A stretch of 64,000 nt of DNA, taken from contig NZ_JAPDNR010000001.1 of NCBI RefSeq assembly GCF_025989125.1, positions 868,001 to 932,000 of the forward strand, in the 5' to 3' direction. Made by a program: the position numbers and the translations under genes. How positions within the stretch are numbered: position 1 is the stretch's first letter; every line of letters begins with the position of its first letter. The notes under the pieces were generated by a model. That model had not been told where the DNA came from. It made no database searches and saw only the letters and a program-made list of their open reading frames with translations. This document shows, one piece after another, positions 25,109 to 34,606 of the stretch. The stretch comes from Chitinophaga nivalis. GTDB lineage: Bacteria > Bacteroidota > Bacteroidia > Chitinophagales > Chitinophagaceae.

Positions 25109-26467
25109 ATGAAGCGATTAAAGTTAACGCTTGTCCTCCTCATGGGGATAGGGGTATCTCATGGCTATGCCCAAACGCAGCTGACCTTACAGGAGGCACT
25201 GAAGTTTGCACTGAATAATAACAAGCAGCTGGCCAGGACCAAAATGGATGAAGAAATGAATAAATTCAAAATCCAGGAAGTCAGATCCCAGGCACTGCCC
25301 CGTATTGACGCAAGCGCCAGCTACACGGATAACCTGAAACTGGCACAGTCACTCATACCCGGCGACGCCATTGGAAAATCCGCAGACAGCTCTCAGGTGA
25401 TTACATTTGGTACGCAGTACAATGCTGCGGTGGGCGCCGAACTCACACAGCAGGTATTCAACAAAGCAGTCATCACCGGATTAAAGGCCGCGAAGTCAGG
25501 ACAAGAATACTATACGCTTCAAACACAGCAATCCACTGAAAATGTGATTTACAATGTATCCCAGCTGTATTATCAGCTGCTGGTGATACAGGAAAAAATC
25601 ACCACGATCAACAGTAACATTGAAAAGCTTACCCAGCTGGTAAGCGCTACCAAATCACAATATGATAACGGCCTGGCTAAAAAGATAGACCTGGACCGTA
25701 TCAAGGTGAATCTGACCAATTACATTACCCAGCGTATTCAACTGGAAAACCAGTACGCCACACAGGCCAACAACCTGAAACGGCAGATGGGTATGCCTTT
25801 ACAATCTGCTTTCCTCCTCCCTCCTGCTTCACTGAAGGATATTGAGAATAAAGCAGCCGGGGTATTGCAGTATGATGATATGAACCTGTCCAACAGAACA
25901 GAATTCAGATTATTGAAGAAACAGGAAGAACTGCAGGAGCTGCAGAAGAAAGCCTACCTGGCAGAATATTATCCTTCCTTGTCACTCAATGGCCGTTATT
26001 CCTACAATGGTATGAGCCGTCAGTTTCTGTTCCAGCATGATCCATCCAACGCCACTTTCTGGTTTGGTGCCGCTTCTGTAGCCCTCACCCTGAAAATACC
26101 CATCTTTGATGGCTTTGGCCGCCGCTCCAAGGTAAATCAGGCCAATGTAACCCTGCGCCAGCTCAGCAAACAGATAGAAGATACCGAATTGGGACTGAAC
26201 ACCGAATATGAGAATGCCAAACTGCAGGTACGCAGCAACTTATCCACTATTACGACCCAGAAGGAAAACATGGACCTGGCAAATGAAGTGTATTATTCTA
26301 CCCAGAATAACTATAAGCTTGGCCTGGCCGGTTTAACAGACCTGCTGAATGCGGAAACATCCCTTACTGATGCACAGAACAGCTACAATGAAGCTTTGCT
26401 GCAATATAAACTGGCAGAACTGGACATCATTAAAAGCAAAGGCAGTCTGAAAGACCTGCTAAACTAA
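25109..26467 (+). CDS. TolC-family outer membrane efflux protein
   Basis: 452 residues with a signal peptide (MKRLKLTLVLLMGIGVSHGYAQ). Starts the mature part with LTLQEALKFALNNNKQLARTKMDEEM, the usual TolC-family entry, and has the internal repeat of long coiled-coil helices (YNVSQLYYQLLVIQEKITTINSNIEKL near 150; YYSTQNNYKLGLAGLTDLLNAETSLTDAQNSYNEALLQYKLAELD at the end). It forms the outer-membrane exit duct for the adaptor and RND pump encoded next. Confidence 0.95.
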   Translation: MKRLKLTLVLLMGIGVSHGYAQTQLTLQEALKFALNNNKQLARTKMDEEMNKFKIQEVRSQALPRIDASASYTDNLKLAQSLIPGDAIGKSADSSQVITFGTQYNAAVGAELTQQVFNKAVITGLKAAKSGQEYYTLQTQQSTENVIYNVSQLYYQLLVIQEKITTINSNIEKLTQLVSATKSQYDNGLAKKIDLDRIKVNLTNYITQRIQLENQYATQANNLKRQMGMPLQSAFLLPPASLKDIENKAAGVLQYDDMNLSNRTEFRLLKKQEELQELQKKAYLAEYYPSLSLNGRYSYNGMSRQFLFQHDPSNATFWFGAASVALTLKIPIFDGFGRRSKVNQANVTLRQLSKQIEDTELGLNTEYENAKLQVRSNLSTITTQKENMDLANEVYYSTQNNYKLGLAGLTDLLNAETSLTDAQNSYNEALLQYKLAELDIIKSKGSLKDLLN

Positions 26468-26511
26468 ATGTATAAACGAAAAAAAAGAAAGAAAACATAA
26501 ACTATTTGCAG

Positions 26512-27582
26512 ATGAAAAAGTTTATAATCTGGGGCGTGGTAACAGTGGGTGCAGTGGTCCTGATCATGTGGAAACTTAACGCCAATAAACAGGCAAATGA
26601 GGCTAAAACCGAATTTGTAAAACAAAGTAACATTGGTGACATTCCGGTACTCATACAGAAAGTATCCCGCAACGACTTCGCCCAGGGCTTTCTGGCCAAT
26701 GGGAATTTCGCTCCTATCCGTGAGCTGTCTTACCTGGCGGAAACCTCCGGCCGTATCACCAAATTGCTGGTAGATGAAGGCAATGTGGTAAAACAAGGGC
26801 AACCCATCGCCTACATCGACGGGCAAATCGTGAATACAGACCTGCAGTCGGCCAAAGCCAACCTGGATCAGCTGAGAATAGATAAAGAAAGATATGAAGC
26901 AGCGTTCCAGACAGGTGGGGTAACCCGCAAACAAATGGACGACGCCCGCTTGCAATATGACCTGGCTAAAACCCGCTATGAGGCTGCCAGCCGTCACGTA
27001 AGCGATACCTATGTAAAGGCGCCGATCTCCGGTACCATCAATAAAAAATATATCGAGCAGGGTGCATACCTCTCACCCGGCAGCAAAATGTTTGACATCG
27101 TGGATGTATCCCGGCTGAAACTGGCTGTATCTGTGCCGGAAGCACAGGTGGTAGGCCTGCAGAAAGGACAGAAAGTAAAGGTTACTTCCAACGTATTTCC
27201 TGAAACCAGCTATGAAGGCACCATTACTTTCATTGCGGCGAAAGGCGACAACTCCCTCAACTACCCGGTTGAAATGGAAGTAGGCAACGTATCCGGGCAG
27301 CAGCTGAAAGCAGGTATGTACGGTACCGCCCACTTTACAGCGCCGGAAACCGATAAAACCATCTTCATCGCCCGCACAGCCTTTATTGGCGGTGTAAACA
27401 GCAACGAAATATATATCATGGAAGGAAAGATCGCTAAAAAACGGAAGGTAATTGCCGGCCGTATCGTAGGCGATCAGGTAGAAGTACGGGAAGGGCTCAA
27501 CGAAGGAGATGTGGTGATAACCAGTGGTCAGATCAATCTGACAGACGGCGCTGCTGTAACTGTACAAAGTGCAGCGAAGTAA
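26512..27582 (+). CDS. RND efflux periplasmic adaptor (membrane fusion protein)
   Basis: 356 residues from the ATG at 26512 (a TTG six bases earlier is less likely). One N-terminal membrane segment (FIIWGVVTVGAVVLIMW) anchors it in the inner membrane; no lipobox. HlyD/AcrA domains: barrel-sandwich hybrid ETSGRITKLLVDEGNVVKQGQPIAYID near 75, hairpin of two helices 105-165, VKAPISGTINKKYIEQGAYLSPG near 170, and beta-barrel KVKVTSNVFPETSYEGTITFI near 222. It bridges the pump and TolC. Confidence 0.95.
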   Translation: MKKFIIWGVVTVGAVVLIMWKLNANKQANEAKTEFVKQSNIGDIPVLIQKVSRNDFAQGFLANGNFAPIRELSYLAETSGRITKLLVDEGNVVKQGQPIAYIDGQIVNTDLQSAKANLDQLRIDKERYEAAFQTGGVTRKQMDDARLQYDLAKTRYEAASRHVSDTYVKAPISGTINKKYIEQGAYLSPGSKMFDIVDVSRLKLAVSVPEAQVVGLQKGQKVKVTSNVFPETSYEGTITFIAAKGDNSLNYPVEMEVGNVSGQQLKAGMYGTAHFTAPETDKTIFIARTAFIGGVNSNEIYIMEGKIAKKRKVIAGRIVGDQVEVREGLNEGDVVITSGQINLTDGAAVTVQSAAK

Positions 27583-27621
27583 GCGGGAATTGTATCCGGT
27601 GTTTGATCAAATTTTTGCAAC

Positions 27622-30600
27622 ATGAAGATTACTGAAGTATCCATAAAACGACCTACCATTGTGGTGGTGGTGTTTACCATCCTCACCTTGCTGGGTGTAA
27701 TGAGCTATAAATCGTTGAACTATGAGCTGCTGCCAAAGTTCAGCTCACCGATCGTAACGATTGCTACGATATATCCGGGTGCGTCTCCCAATGAGGTGGA
27801 AAGTACGATTACCAAAAAAATTGAAGATGCGGTGGCGTCGATGGAAAAGATCAAAAAGATCATTTCCAAATCGTCTGAAAGTTTATCGGTGATTACCGTG
27901 GAACTGAACAACGATGCGAATGTAGATATTGCCCTGCAGGATGCGCAGCGTAAGGTAAATGCAATCCTGGCAGATCTGCCGGGAGATGCGAAACCACCTT
28001 CCCTGAATAAATTCTCCCTGGATGACCTGCCTATCATGACCTTGTCTGCTACGGCTAAAATGGACGATAAAAAGTTCTATGACCTGGTAGATAAAAAGCT
28101 GCAGCCATTATTATCCCGCTTGCCGGGTGTGGCGCAGGTATCGCTGATTGGTGGCCAGGAACGTGAAATTCAGGTAAACGTGGATCCTAAAAAACTGCAG
28201 GCCTTTAATTTATCCATCCTGCAGGTACGGCAGCTGATTACCAATGCCAACCTGGACTTCCCGACCGGTAAGGTAAAAACTGCCGATGCCCAGATCCTGA
28301 TCCGCCTGGCAGGTAAATACAAAAATGTAGACCAGCTGCGTAACCTGGTGCTGAAAACCACAGAAAATGGTACCCAGGTACGTTTGATGGATGTGGCAGA
28401 TGTACAGGATGCACAGAAAGATGCAGAACGTATTGCCCGTGTGGATGGTGTGAGTGCGATTGCCCTGCAGGTACAGAAACAAACAGATGCCAACGCGGTA
28501 ACTGTAAGTGAGGAAATGAAAAAGGCCATTGCCAAAATAGAAAAGGATTATGCGGCCAATGACCTGAAAATGTTGGTGGCAAACGATTCCTCCGACTTTA
28601 CCCTGGAATCTGCGGATTCAGTAATACATGACCTGATTCTGGCGGTAGCGCTGGTGGCCGTGGTAATGCTGTTGTTCCTGCATAGTATCCGGAGTGCGCT
28701 GTTTGTGATGATCTCCATCCCAGCCTCCCTGGTGGCTACTTTCATCGGTATGAAGCTGATGGGCTTCTCCCTCAACCTGATGTCGCTGCTGGGTTTATCT
28801 CTGGTGGTAGGTATCCTCGTGGATGATGCGATTGTGGTACTGGAAAATATTTACCGTCACATGGAGATGGGTAAAAACCGGGTGCGTGCAGCATTTGACG
28901 GGGTAAAAGAAATCGGGTTTACCGTAACCTCCATTACCCTGGTAATTGTGGTGGTGTTTCTCCCGATCTCTTTAACCAATGAGCTGGTATCCAAAATCGT
29001 ACGCGAATTCTGTGTGGTGGTAATGATTTCTACCATGCTGAGTTTATTGTCTTCCTTTATGATTGTACCGCTCCTGTCTTCCCGCTTCGGTAAACTGGAA
29101 CATATCACAGGAAAAAATCTGTTCGAGAAATTCATCCTGTGGTTTGAAAGACAATTGAACCGCTTTACCGTTTGGATGACTGACATCCTGAAATGGGCGC
29201 TGGGACATAAAGCTATTACAGTACTGATTGCGGTAGGTTTGCTGATTGCTTCCTTTATGTTGATTGGTAAAGGATATATCGGTGGAGAGTTTATTCCGAA
29301 AGGCGACCGCGGACAATTCATTGTGATGCTGGAAATGCCGAAAGATGCCTCTGTACAGCAATCCAACCAGGCTACCCGCAAGGTGGAAGAGTACCTGAAT
29401 AAAAAGCCGGAAATAACCCGTTTGATCACGACGGTAGGTCAGACCAGTGAAGATGGTTTTGGTACCTCACAATCTACTGCCTATAAAGCCGAAATCACGG
29501 TGATGATGGTAGATCCGAAACACCGTAAAGATGCTTCTGATATTTATGCCGCCAAGGTGAAAAAAGAACTGAAAGCAATTTTACCAGGTGTGAAGGTGAA
29601 AACAACGGATGTGAGTATCCTTGGTACGGCTGAAAGGGCGCCGGTAGAACTGATCGTAATGGGTACGGAACTGGACAGTGTGATGGCTTTTGCCAACCGG
29701 GCCAAGGATACCCTGAAATCAGTGAGTGGTGCTACAGAGGTGAAATTATCTGTGGAAAACGGTAACCCTGAAATCAACGTACAGGTAGACCGGGATAAAA
29801 TGTCTGCCTTAGGGTTAACCCTCGATCAGGTGGGTGGTACCATGCAAACCGCTTTCAGTGGTACAGCAGATGACTCTAAAGTAAAATTCCGTCAGGGAGA
29901 TTATGAATATGATATCAACATCCGCTTTGATGATTTCAACAGAAAAAATCTCCAGGATGTATCCGATATCCAGTTTATTAATGATAAAGGCCAGCTGATT
30001 AAGTTAGCGCAGTTTGCTGCGGTAACAGAAGGCTCCGGCCCCAGCCACCTGGAAAGAAGGGATAAAAATACCTCTGTGTCCGTACAGGCACAGGTAATGG
30101 GACGTCCTTCCGGTACCGTCACCCAGGAGTTTGCAGCCAAACTGGCCAAAATGGAGAAACCAACCGGCATCAGCTTCCTCTTTGGTGGTGACGCAGAAAA
30201 CCAGGGCGACTCCTTTGGTACGATGGGTGCAGCTTTGCTGATATCTATTGTACTGGTGTATCTGATCATGGTGGCGCTGTACGACAACTACATTTATCCT
30301 TTTGTGGTATTGTTCTCTATTCCGTTGGCGATCATTGGTGCTTTACTGGCACTGGCACTGACCAACAATACGCTGAACATCTTTACCATATTGGGTATGA
30401 TCATGCTGATCGGGCTGGTGGCCAAAAATGCGATCATCCTGGTGGACTTTACCAACCAGATGAAAGAGCAGGGCCAAAGCACCTATGAGGCGCTGATACA
30501 CGCCAACAATGCGCGTTTACGTCCGATTCTCATGACTACGATTGCGATGGTGATTGGTATGTTGCCGATTGCGATGGCCACCGGTGGGGTAGCTTCTACC

Positions 30601-30804
30601 AAGAACGGTCTGGCCTGGGTAATTATCGGTGGTCTGATCAGTTCCATGTTCCTGACCCTGATAGTGGTACCGGTGATTTATTATGCAGTAGATAAGGTGA
30701 TGGCGAAATTCGGCATCGGTAAATTATCTGCCAAACGATATATCAGACAACGGATGGTTGCTTCTTATGAAGAAGTGCCGTTAAATGAAATACATGTTAA
30801 TTAA
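27622..30804 (+). CDS. RND-family multidrug efflux transporter
   Basis: 1060-residue inner-membrane proton antiporter of the HAE1/AcrB type. It begins with the amphipathic/TM1 block (SIKRPTIVVVVFTILTLLGVMSY), has the periplasmic porter loops, the proton-relay Asp pair in TM4 (GILVDDAIVVLENI near 397) and the TM10 Lys (LVAKNAIILVDFTNQ near 930). C-terminal hydrophobic helices end near 1010, with a short cytoplasmic tail. Length and motif set suggest a working pump. Substrates are unknown. A strong terminator follows the stop. Confidence 0.96.
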   Translation: MKITEVSIKRPTIVVVVFTILTLLGVMSYKSLNYELLPKFSSPIVTIATIYPGASPNEVESTITKKIEDAVASMEKIKKIISKSSESLSVITVELNNDANVDIALQDAQRKVNAILADLPGDAKPPSLNKFSLDDLPIMTLSATAKMDDKKFYDLVDKKLQPLLSRLPGVAQVSLIGGQEREIQVNVDPKKLQAFNLSILQVRQLITNANLDFPTGKVKTADAQILIRLAGKYKNVDQLRNLVLKTTENGTQVRLMDVADVQDAQKDAERIARVDGVSAIALQVQKQTDANAVTVSEEMKKAIAKIEKDYAANDLKMLVANDSSDFTLESADSVIHDLILAVALVAVVMLLFLHSIRSALFVMISIPASLVATFIGMKLMGFSLNLMSLLGLSLVVGILVDDAIVVLENIYRHMEMGKNRVRAAFDGVKEIGFTVTSITLVIVVVFLPISLTNELVSKIVREFCVVVMISTMLSLLSSFMIVPLLSSRFGKLEHITGKNLFEKFILWFERQLNRFTVWMTDILKWALGHKAITVLIAVGLLIASFMLIGKGYIGGEFIPKGDRGQFIVMLEMPKDASVQQSNQATRKVEEYLNKKPEITRLITTVGQTSEDGFGTSQSTAYKAEITVMMVDPKHRKDASDIYAAKVKKELKAILPGVKVKTTDVSILGTAERAPVELIVMGTELDSVMAFANRAKDTLKSVSGATEVKLSVENGNPEINVQVDRDKMSALGLTLDQVGGTMQTAFSGTADDSKVKFRQGDYEYDINIRFDDFNRKNLQDVSDIQFINDKGQLIKLAQFAAVTEGSGPSHLERRDKNTSVSVQAQVMGRPSGTVTQEFAAKLAKMEKPTGISFLFGGDAENQGDSFGTMGAALLISIVLVYLIMVALYDNYIYPFVVLFSIPLAIIGALLALALTNNTLNIFTILGMIMLIGLVAKNAIILVDFTNQMKEQGQSTYEALIHANNARLRPILMTTIAMVIGMLPIAMATGGVASTKNGLAWVIIGGLISSMFLTLIVVPVIYYAVDKVMAKFGIGKLSAKRYIRQRMVASYEEVPLNEIHVN

Positions 30805-30855
30805 GATAATAAAGAAGTGTTACTAACAGTGTAACAGTTGTAGGTTTATAAAATG

Positions 30856-30884
30856 GCTGGAGTATTCATACTCCGGCTTTTTTT
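30856..30884 (+). terminator. Terminator of the RND efflux operon
   Basis: Nine-bp stem with one G-T pair (GCTGGAGTA / TACTCCGGC), TTCA loop, then TTTTTTT. It separates the operon from the convergent AraC gene. Confidence 0.88.
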
Positions 30885-30893
30885 ATGCCCTTC

Positions 30894-31886
30894 CTATTCT
30901 GTCAGCGCTTTGGTGCCCCGCAGTTCCTTGGGAGCGTATCCGAAATGATTTTTGAAGGCATTGGTGAAGTTGGAGGCATTGGAATAACCTACCTGTTCTG
31001 CGATATCACTGATTTTTTCTTTGGTATGCAGCAGACTGATTTTAGCTTTTTCCATCCGCAGGCCCTGCATATATTCAAAGATGGTGGTACCAAACAGTTG
31101 CTTGAAACCATTTTTAAGTTTAAAGTCATTGATGCCTACTTTATGCGCCAGTTCAATAATGGAGCAGGGAGCATGCAGGTTGCTGGCAATATGTTCCCGT
31201 GCATGGTGAATGCAGGAGATGTCGTGACTTTTCAGCTGGAGGTGATTGGTTTTTTTGCCGATATGGTGCATACATTCGGCCAGGTCTATCTGCATAGACA
31301 GCAGTTCCATCACTTTCGCCTCTATGTATAGTTGCCGGATACCCGGTGCATAGGAAAAATTATGGATGTCGTTGATGATGCTGTGCATCACCGGTGTAAT
31401 GGGCATATACCGGGGAAACAGCTGGGCCGGTATGCCCTTGGACACTTTATGCAGAAAGCCATCCAGTACCTTGCTTTGGCCGTACCACTGAAAAATGAAG
31501 TCTGGTGTTACATGAATGTCGAAAGAGCGGAAGTGTTGCTGTCCGGCCAGTTTAGACTGTCCTTCATAACCGGGGTAATACAGCAGGTTATGGTGCATAC
31601 TCATGGCGGTCAGCTCCTGTTGCCCGGTTTCACCGAAGGTGATGGGCGCAGCAAAGTTAAACTGCATCTCGATACTTACGAGATCGCTCACGGTTTTCAA
31701 CACCAGGTCCTGGGTGGTCTGGGTATGTCCGCTGAGCAGCTCAAAGTGGCGATAGGCAGTATGTGTATAATTCATGACGCCTCCCGGCAGCCGGATAATG
31801 CTGGTGGTTTCCTGCATCTCCTTATTGGCACGGGTGTCAGAAGACATACATTGTAATACCTCTGCTGTTGTAAGGGTGATTTCCAT
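30894..31886 (-). CDS. AraC-family regulator, likely controlling the siderophore receptor
   Basis: 330 residues from the ATG at 31886; a frame extension to 31961 adds no recognised sequence. The C-terminal two-HTH AraC domain is clear: ACIHHAREH-type helix, CSIIELAHKVGINDFKLKNGFKQLFG near 250, and ISDIAEQVGYSNASNFTNAFKNHFGYAPKELR at the end. The N-terminal half resembles PchR-type regulators, which sense ferric siderophores. It is divergent from a TonB-dependent siderophore receptor gene, with 227 bp between the starts, a layout typical of PchR-like control of iron uptake. Confidence 0.88.
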   Translation of the reverse strand: MEITLTTAEVLQCMSSDTRANKEMQETTSIIRLPGGVMNYTHTAYRHFELLSGHTQTTQDLVLKTVSDLVSIEMQFNFAAPITFGETGQQELTAMSMHHNLLYYPGYEGQSKLAGQQHFRSFDIHVTPDFIFQWYGQSKVLDGFLHKVSKGIPAQLFPRYMPITPVMHSIINDIHNFSYAPGIRQLYIEAKVMELLSMQIDLAECMHHIGKKTNHLQLKSHDISCIHHAREHIASNLHAPCSIIELAHKVGINDFKLKNGFKQLFGTTIFEYMQGLRMEKAKISLLHTKEKISDIAEQVGYSNASNFTNAFKNHFGYAPKELRGTKALTE

Positions 31887-32134
31887 TATACAAGTATTGC
31901 TAAGTACAGGGCTTTTCGGGTGTTCCTGACAGCTTGTTTGATCAAAATATCCCGGATTCACAAAAAAAGGCTCCTTTATTCACAAGCATATTTCCGGTAG
32001 TGTGCCAGATCTTTGCCGCCGTAAAATAATTCATAAAATGCTGCCTGACAGTCATGGGAATATCAGTTCTTTCAGGAAGGGCGGTATAAGCCCCTTGCAA
32101 TTCCCGGCAGCATATGGATACAAACTATGCGGCT

Positions 32135-34519
32135 ATGATACGAAATCTTTACCTACTAACGCTTTTACTTGTTATAAGTAGCGCCCTCTCCCTCTCCGCC
32201 CAGGATAATAAAAAACATACCGGTATCATCCGGGGAACCATTACCACCAGCGACAGCAAGCCTGCTGCCATGGTAGTAGTAGCCCTTTCCAGTTCCAACA
32301 AAACGGGATTAACGGATGAAGCAGGGAAGTATGAATTTTCCAACCTGCCTACCGGCGCCTATAAAATTAAAGTGTCTTTACTTGGTTACCAGGATATTAT
32401 CAAATCCGTAACGGTAGACAATAATACACCGGCCGTACAGGATTTTGAGCTGAGTATGCAGATCAATGAACTGAATGAAATTATTGTTGCTTCCCGGAAC
32501 AACCGGTTCGACAAAAAACATTTATCCTCTACCCTACGTCTGCAGCAGCCGTTGCTGGAAATTCCCCAGAATATTCAGGTGGTATCCGGTAACCTGCTGG
32601 CAGAACAACAGCTGTTTAACGTGTCTGAAGGCGTAGGCCGCAACGTGAGTGGCGTACGTACCCTCATGCACCAGGAAACCTATGCTTCTGTATATATCCG
32701 TGGTTTTGATGCCAGTGGTATGCGGAACGGGATGAGTGTGAATGGTTATTTTGGCCCGCTGAAAGAAGATATGTCTTATGTAGACAGAGTAGAATTTGTA
32801 AAGGGACCTGCCGGTTTTATGATGGGAAATACCCAGCCAGGTGGTTTCTACAACATCGTTACCAAAAAACCTACCGGTATCAGTCAGTCTGCTGCCCGTC
32901 TTACCCTGGGTAGTTTTAATACCTATCGTGCAGAGGCAGATGTAGATGGTCGTTTTAAGAAAGATGGCCGTTTGCTGTATCGCGTGAATGTAATGGGACA
33001 GAAAAAAGATTCCTGGACCAAGTATGCCTTTAACAACGGGTTTGCTTTTGTACCTACCTTAAAATATTTGGTAGATGATAAAACTTCTGTGACATTGGAA
33101 TACCAATACCAGTTTTCCGAATTTTCCGGTTTTGCTTCCTATATCTATTCCATGAACGGATTTAAGGACATGCCGCGGAATATGACCTACAATGATCCTT
33201 CCATCAATCCTACCCGGGTACATGACCAAAGCGTTTTTGCTACGGTAGAACATAACATTGATGAAAACTGGAAAATCACCGGCCAGGCGGCTTACCTGAA
33301 TTATGATATGCAGGGACAAAGTCTTTATTCTGTGTATAACTCCCTGGATAAAGAGGGTAACATGCGCAGAAATATTTCTGTAAATGATGCGGTGAATACT
33401 GCCAAACTGGGACAGGCTTTCATCAACGGTAAATTCACTACCGGTAGCGTTACCCACCGGGTATTGGCCGGCGTGGACCTGGGACAAAAAGAATATATCG
33501 CCGACTGGTCTGCGCTGAAAGACACAGCTGGTTTATCTTTCAATGTCTTCAAACCTGTTTACGGCAAGCTGAAACCATCCGATATTCCACAACCCGACAG
33601 AAGCCGCAGCCTGCGGGAACGTGCGGCGGGTCCTTCCGGTGCCAAAGGCGGTTATTCCTATAACGCAGTATATATCCAGGAAGAAGTAGGATTGCTCGAT
33701 AATAAAATCCGCGTGAGTGTGGGTGGCCGTTATACCAATACCACCAAACTGGATGCGTTGGGGAATGATGAAAACAACCACGCTTTCACCCCACGGGTAG
33801 GCGTAAACGTAAATGTGACTAAAAACATGACTGTGTATGCCTTGTATGACCAGTCGTTCATTGAGCAAACAGGGCTGCTGGTAGGTGGCGGTGTGGCTAA
33901 ACCTTCCAAAGGTACCAATAAGGAAATCGGCTGGAAAAGCGAGTGGGCGGATGGCCGCTGGTCTGCTACCGTAGCTGCTTACGATATCACTAAAACCAAC
34001 ATCCTGGCTTCTGCCGGTCCTGATTTCCCGGGTCTGTCCATTATGTCCGGTGAAGCACGTTCAAGAGGTATTGAGCTGGATCTGAAAGGAGAAATACTGC
34101 CTAACCTGAATGTGATCCTGAACTATGCCTACATGGATGCGAAAGTGACCAAAGATGCGAAACCACAGAATGTAGGCGCTGCCTTGCCAGGTACTGCCAA
34201 ACATAACACCAACGGATGGGCAACCTATCGCATTGCTACAGGTAAACTGCAAGGCCTTGGTTTCTCCCTCGGTTATTCCTTCCAGGACGACCGCGCTGCC
34301 TGGCCTACTGTCACCACCAGCTTACCGGATGCATATTTCTCACTGGATGCAGGTGTATCTTACACGCAAAACAAATTCAGTGTAAACCTGCTGTTCAACA
34401 ACCTGACAGATAAAGAGAACTACACCGGTTTCTATCCAGGGGCCTGGGGGTATAAACACTACGGTTATCAGTATATGACACCACGTAGTTTTAAACTGTC
34501 TTTCGGTTACAAGTTTTAA
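32135..34519 (+). CDS. TonB-dependent siderophore receptor
   Basis: 794 residues from ATG 32135 (an in-frame ATG at 32114 would precede the signal peptide by seven residues). Signal MIRNLYLLTLLLVISSALSLSAQ; carboxypeptidase-regulatory-like domain at about 30-110 (GIIRGTITTSDSKPAAMVVV); plug with LLEIPQNIQVVSGNLLAEQ, VYIRGFD and VDRVEFVKGPAGFMMGNTQPGG near 205-230; then a barrel with the siderophore-receptor pattern KGTNKEIGWKSEWADGRWSAT and a C-terminal aromatic residue (KLSFGYKF). The FhuA/ferrichrome-like set of motifs is inferred; the siderophore itself cannot be told. Confidence 0.94.
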   Translation: MIRNLYLLTLLLVISSALSLSAQDNKKHTGIIRGTITTSDSKPAAMVVVALSSSNKTGLTDEAGKYEFSNLPTGAYKIKVSLLGYQDIIKSVTVDNNTPAVQDFELSMQINELNEIIVASRNNRFDKKHLSSTLRLQQPLLEIPQNIQVVSGNLLAEQQLFNVSEGVGRNVSGVRTLMHQETYASVYIRGFDASGMRNGMSVNGYFGPLKEDMSYVDRVEFVKGPAGFMMGNTQPGGFYNIVTKKPTGISQSAARLTLGSFNTYRAEADVDGRFKKDGRLLYRVNVMGQKKDSWTKYAFNNGFAFVPTLKYLVDDKTSVTLEYQYQFSEFSGFASYIYSMNGFKDMPRNMTYNDPSINPTRVHDQSVFATVEHNIDENWKITGQAAYLNYDMQGQSLYSVYNSLDKEGNMRRNISVNDAVNTAKLGQAFINGKFTTGSVTHRVLAGVDLGQKEYIADWSALKDTAGLSFNVFKPVYGKLKPSDIPQPDRSRSLRERAAGPSGAKGGYSYNAVYIQEEVGLLDNKIRVSVGGRYTNTTKLDALGNDENNHAFTPRVGVNVNVTKNMTVYALYDQSFIEQTGLLVGGGVAKPSKGTNKEIGWKSEWADGRWSATVAAYDITKTNILASAGPDFPGLSIMSGEARSRGIELDLKGEILPNLNVILNYAYMDAKVTKDAKPQNVGAALPGTAKHNTNGWATYRIATGKLQGLGFSLGYSFQDDRAAWPTVTTSLPDAYFSLDAGVSYTQNKFSVNLLFNNLTDKENYTGFYPGAWGYKHYGYQYMTPRSFKLSFGYKF

Positions 34520-34545
34520 CAACTGTTCATATCAATAAAATGTTT

Positions 34546-34588
34546 CCGGCCCCTTTTATATGGCATCTTGCCATATAAAAGGGGCCGG
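34546..34588. terminator. 20-bp perfect hairpin between convergent genes
   Basis: Arms of 20 bp (34546-34565 and 34569-34588; CCGGCCCCTTTTATATGGCA) with a 3-nt loop TCT. It starts 26 nt after the receptor stop and ends 18 nt before the stop of the convergent methyltransferase gene. Tails are only weakly T-rich (GGCTGTTTG on plus; AAACATTTTATTG on minus), yet the stem strength and location fit a shared bidirectional terminator. Confidence 0.75.
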
Positions 34589-34606
34589 GGCTGTTTGAGG
34601 ACCGTA

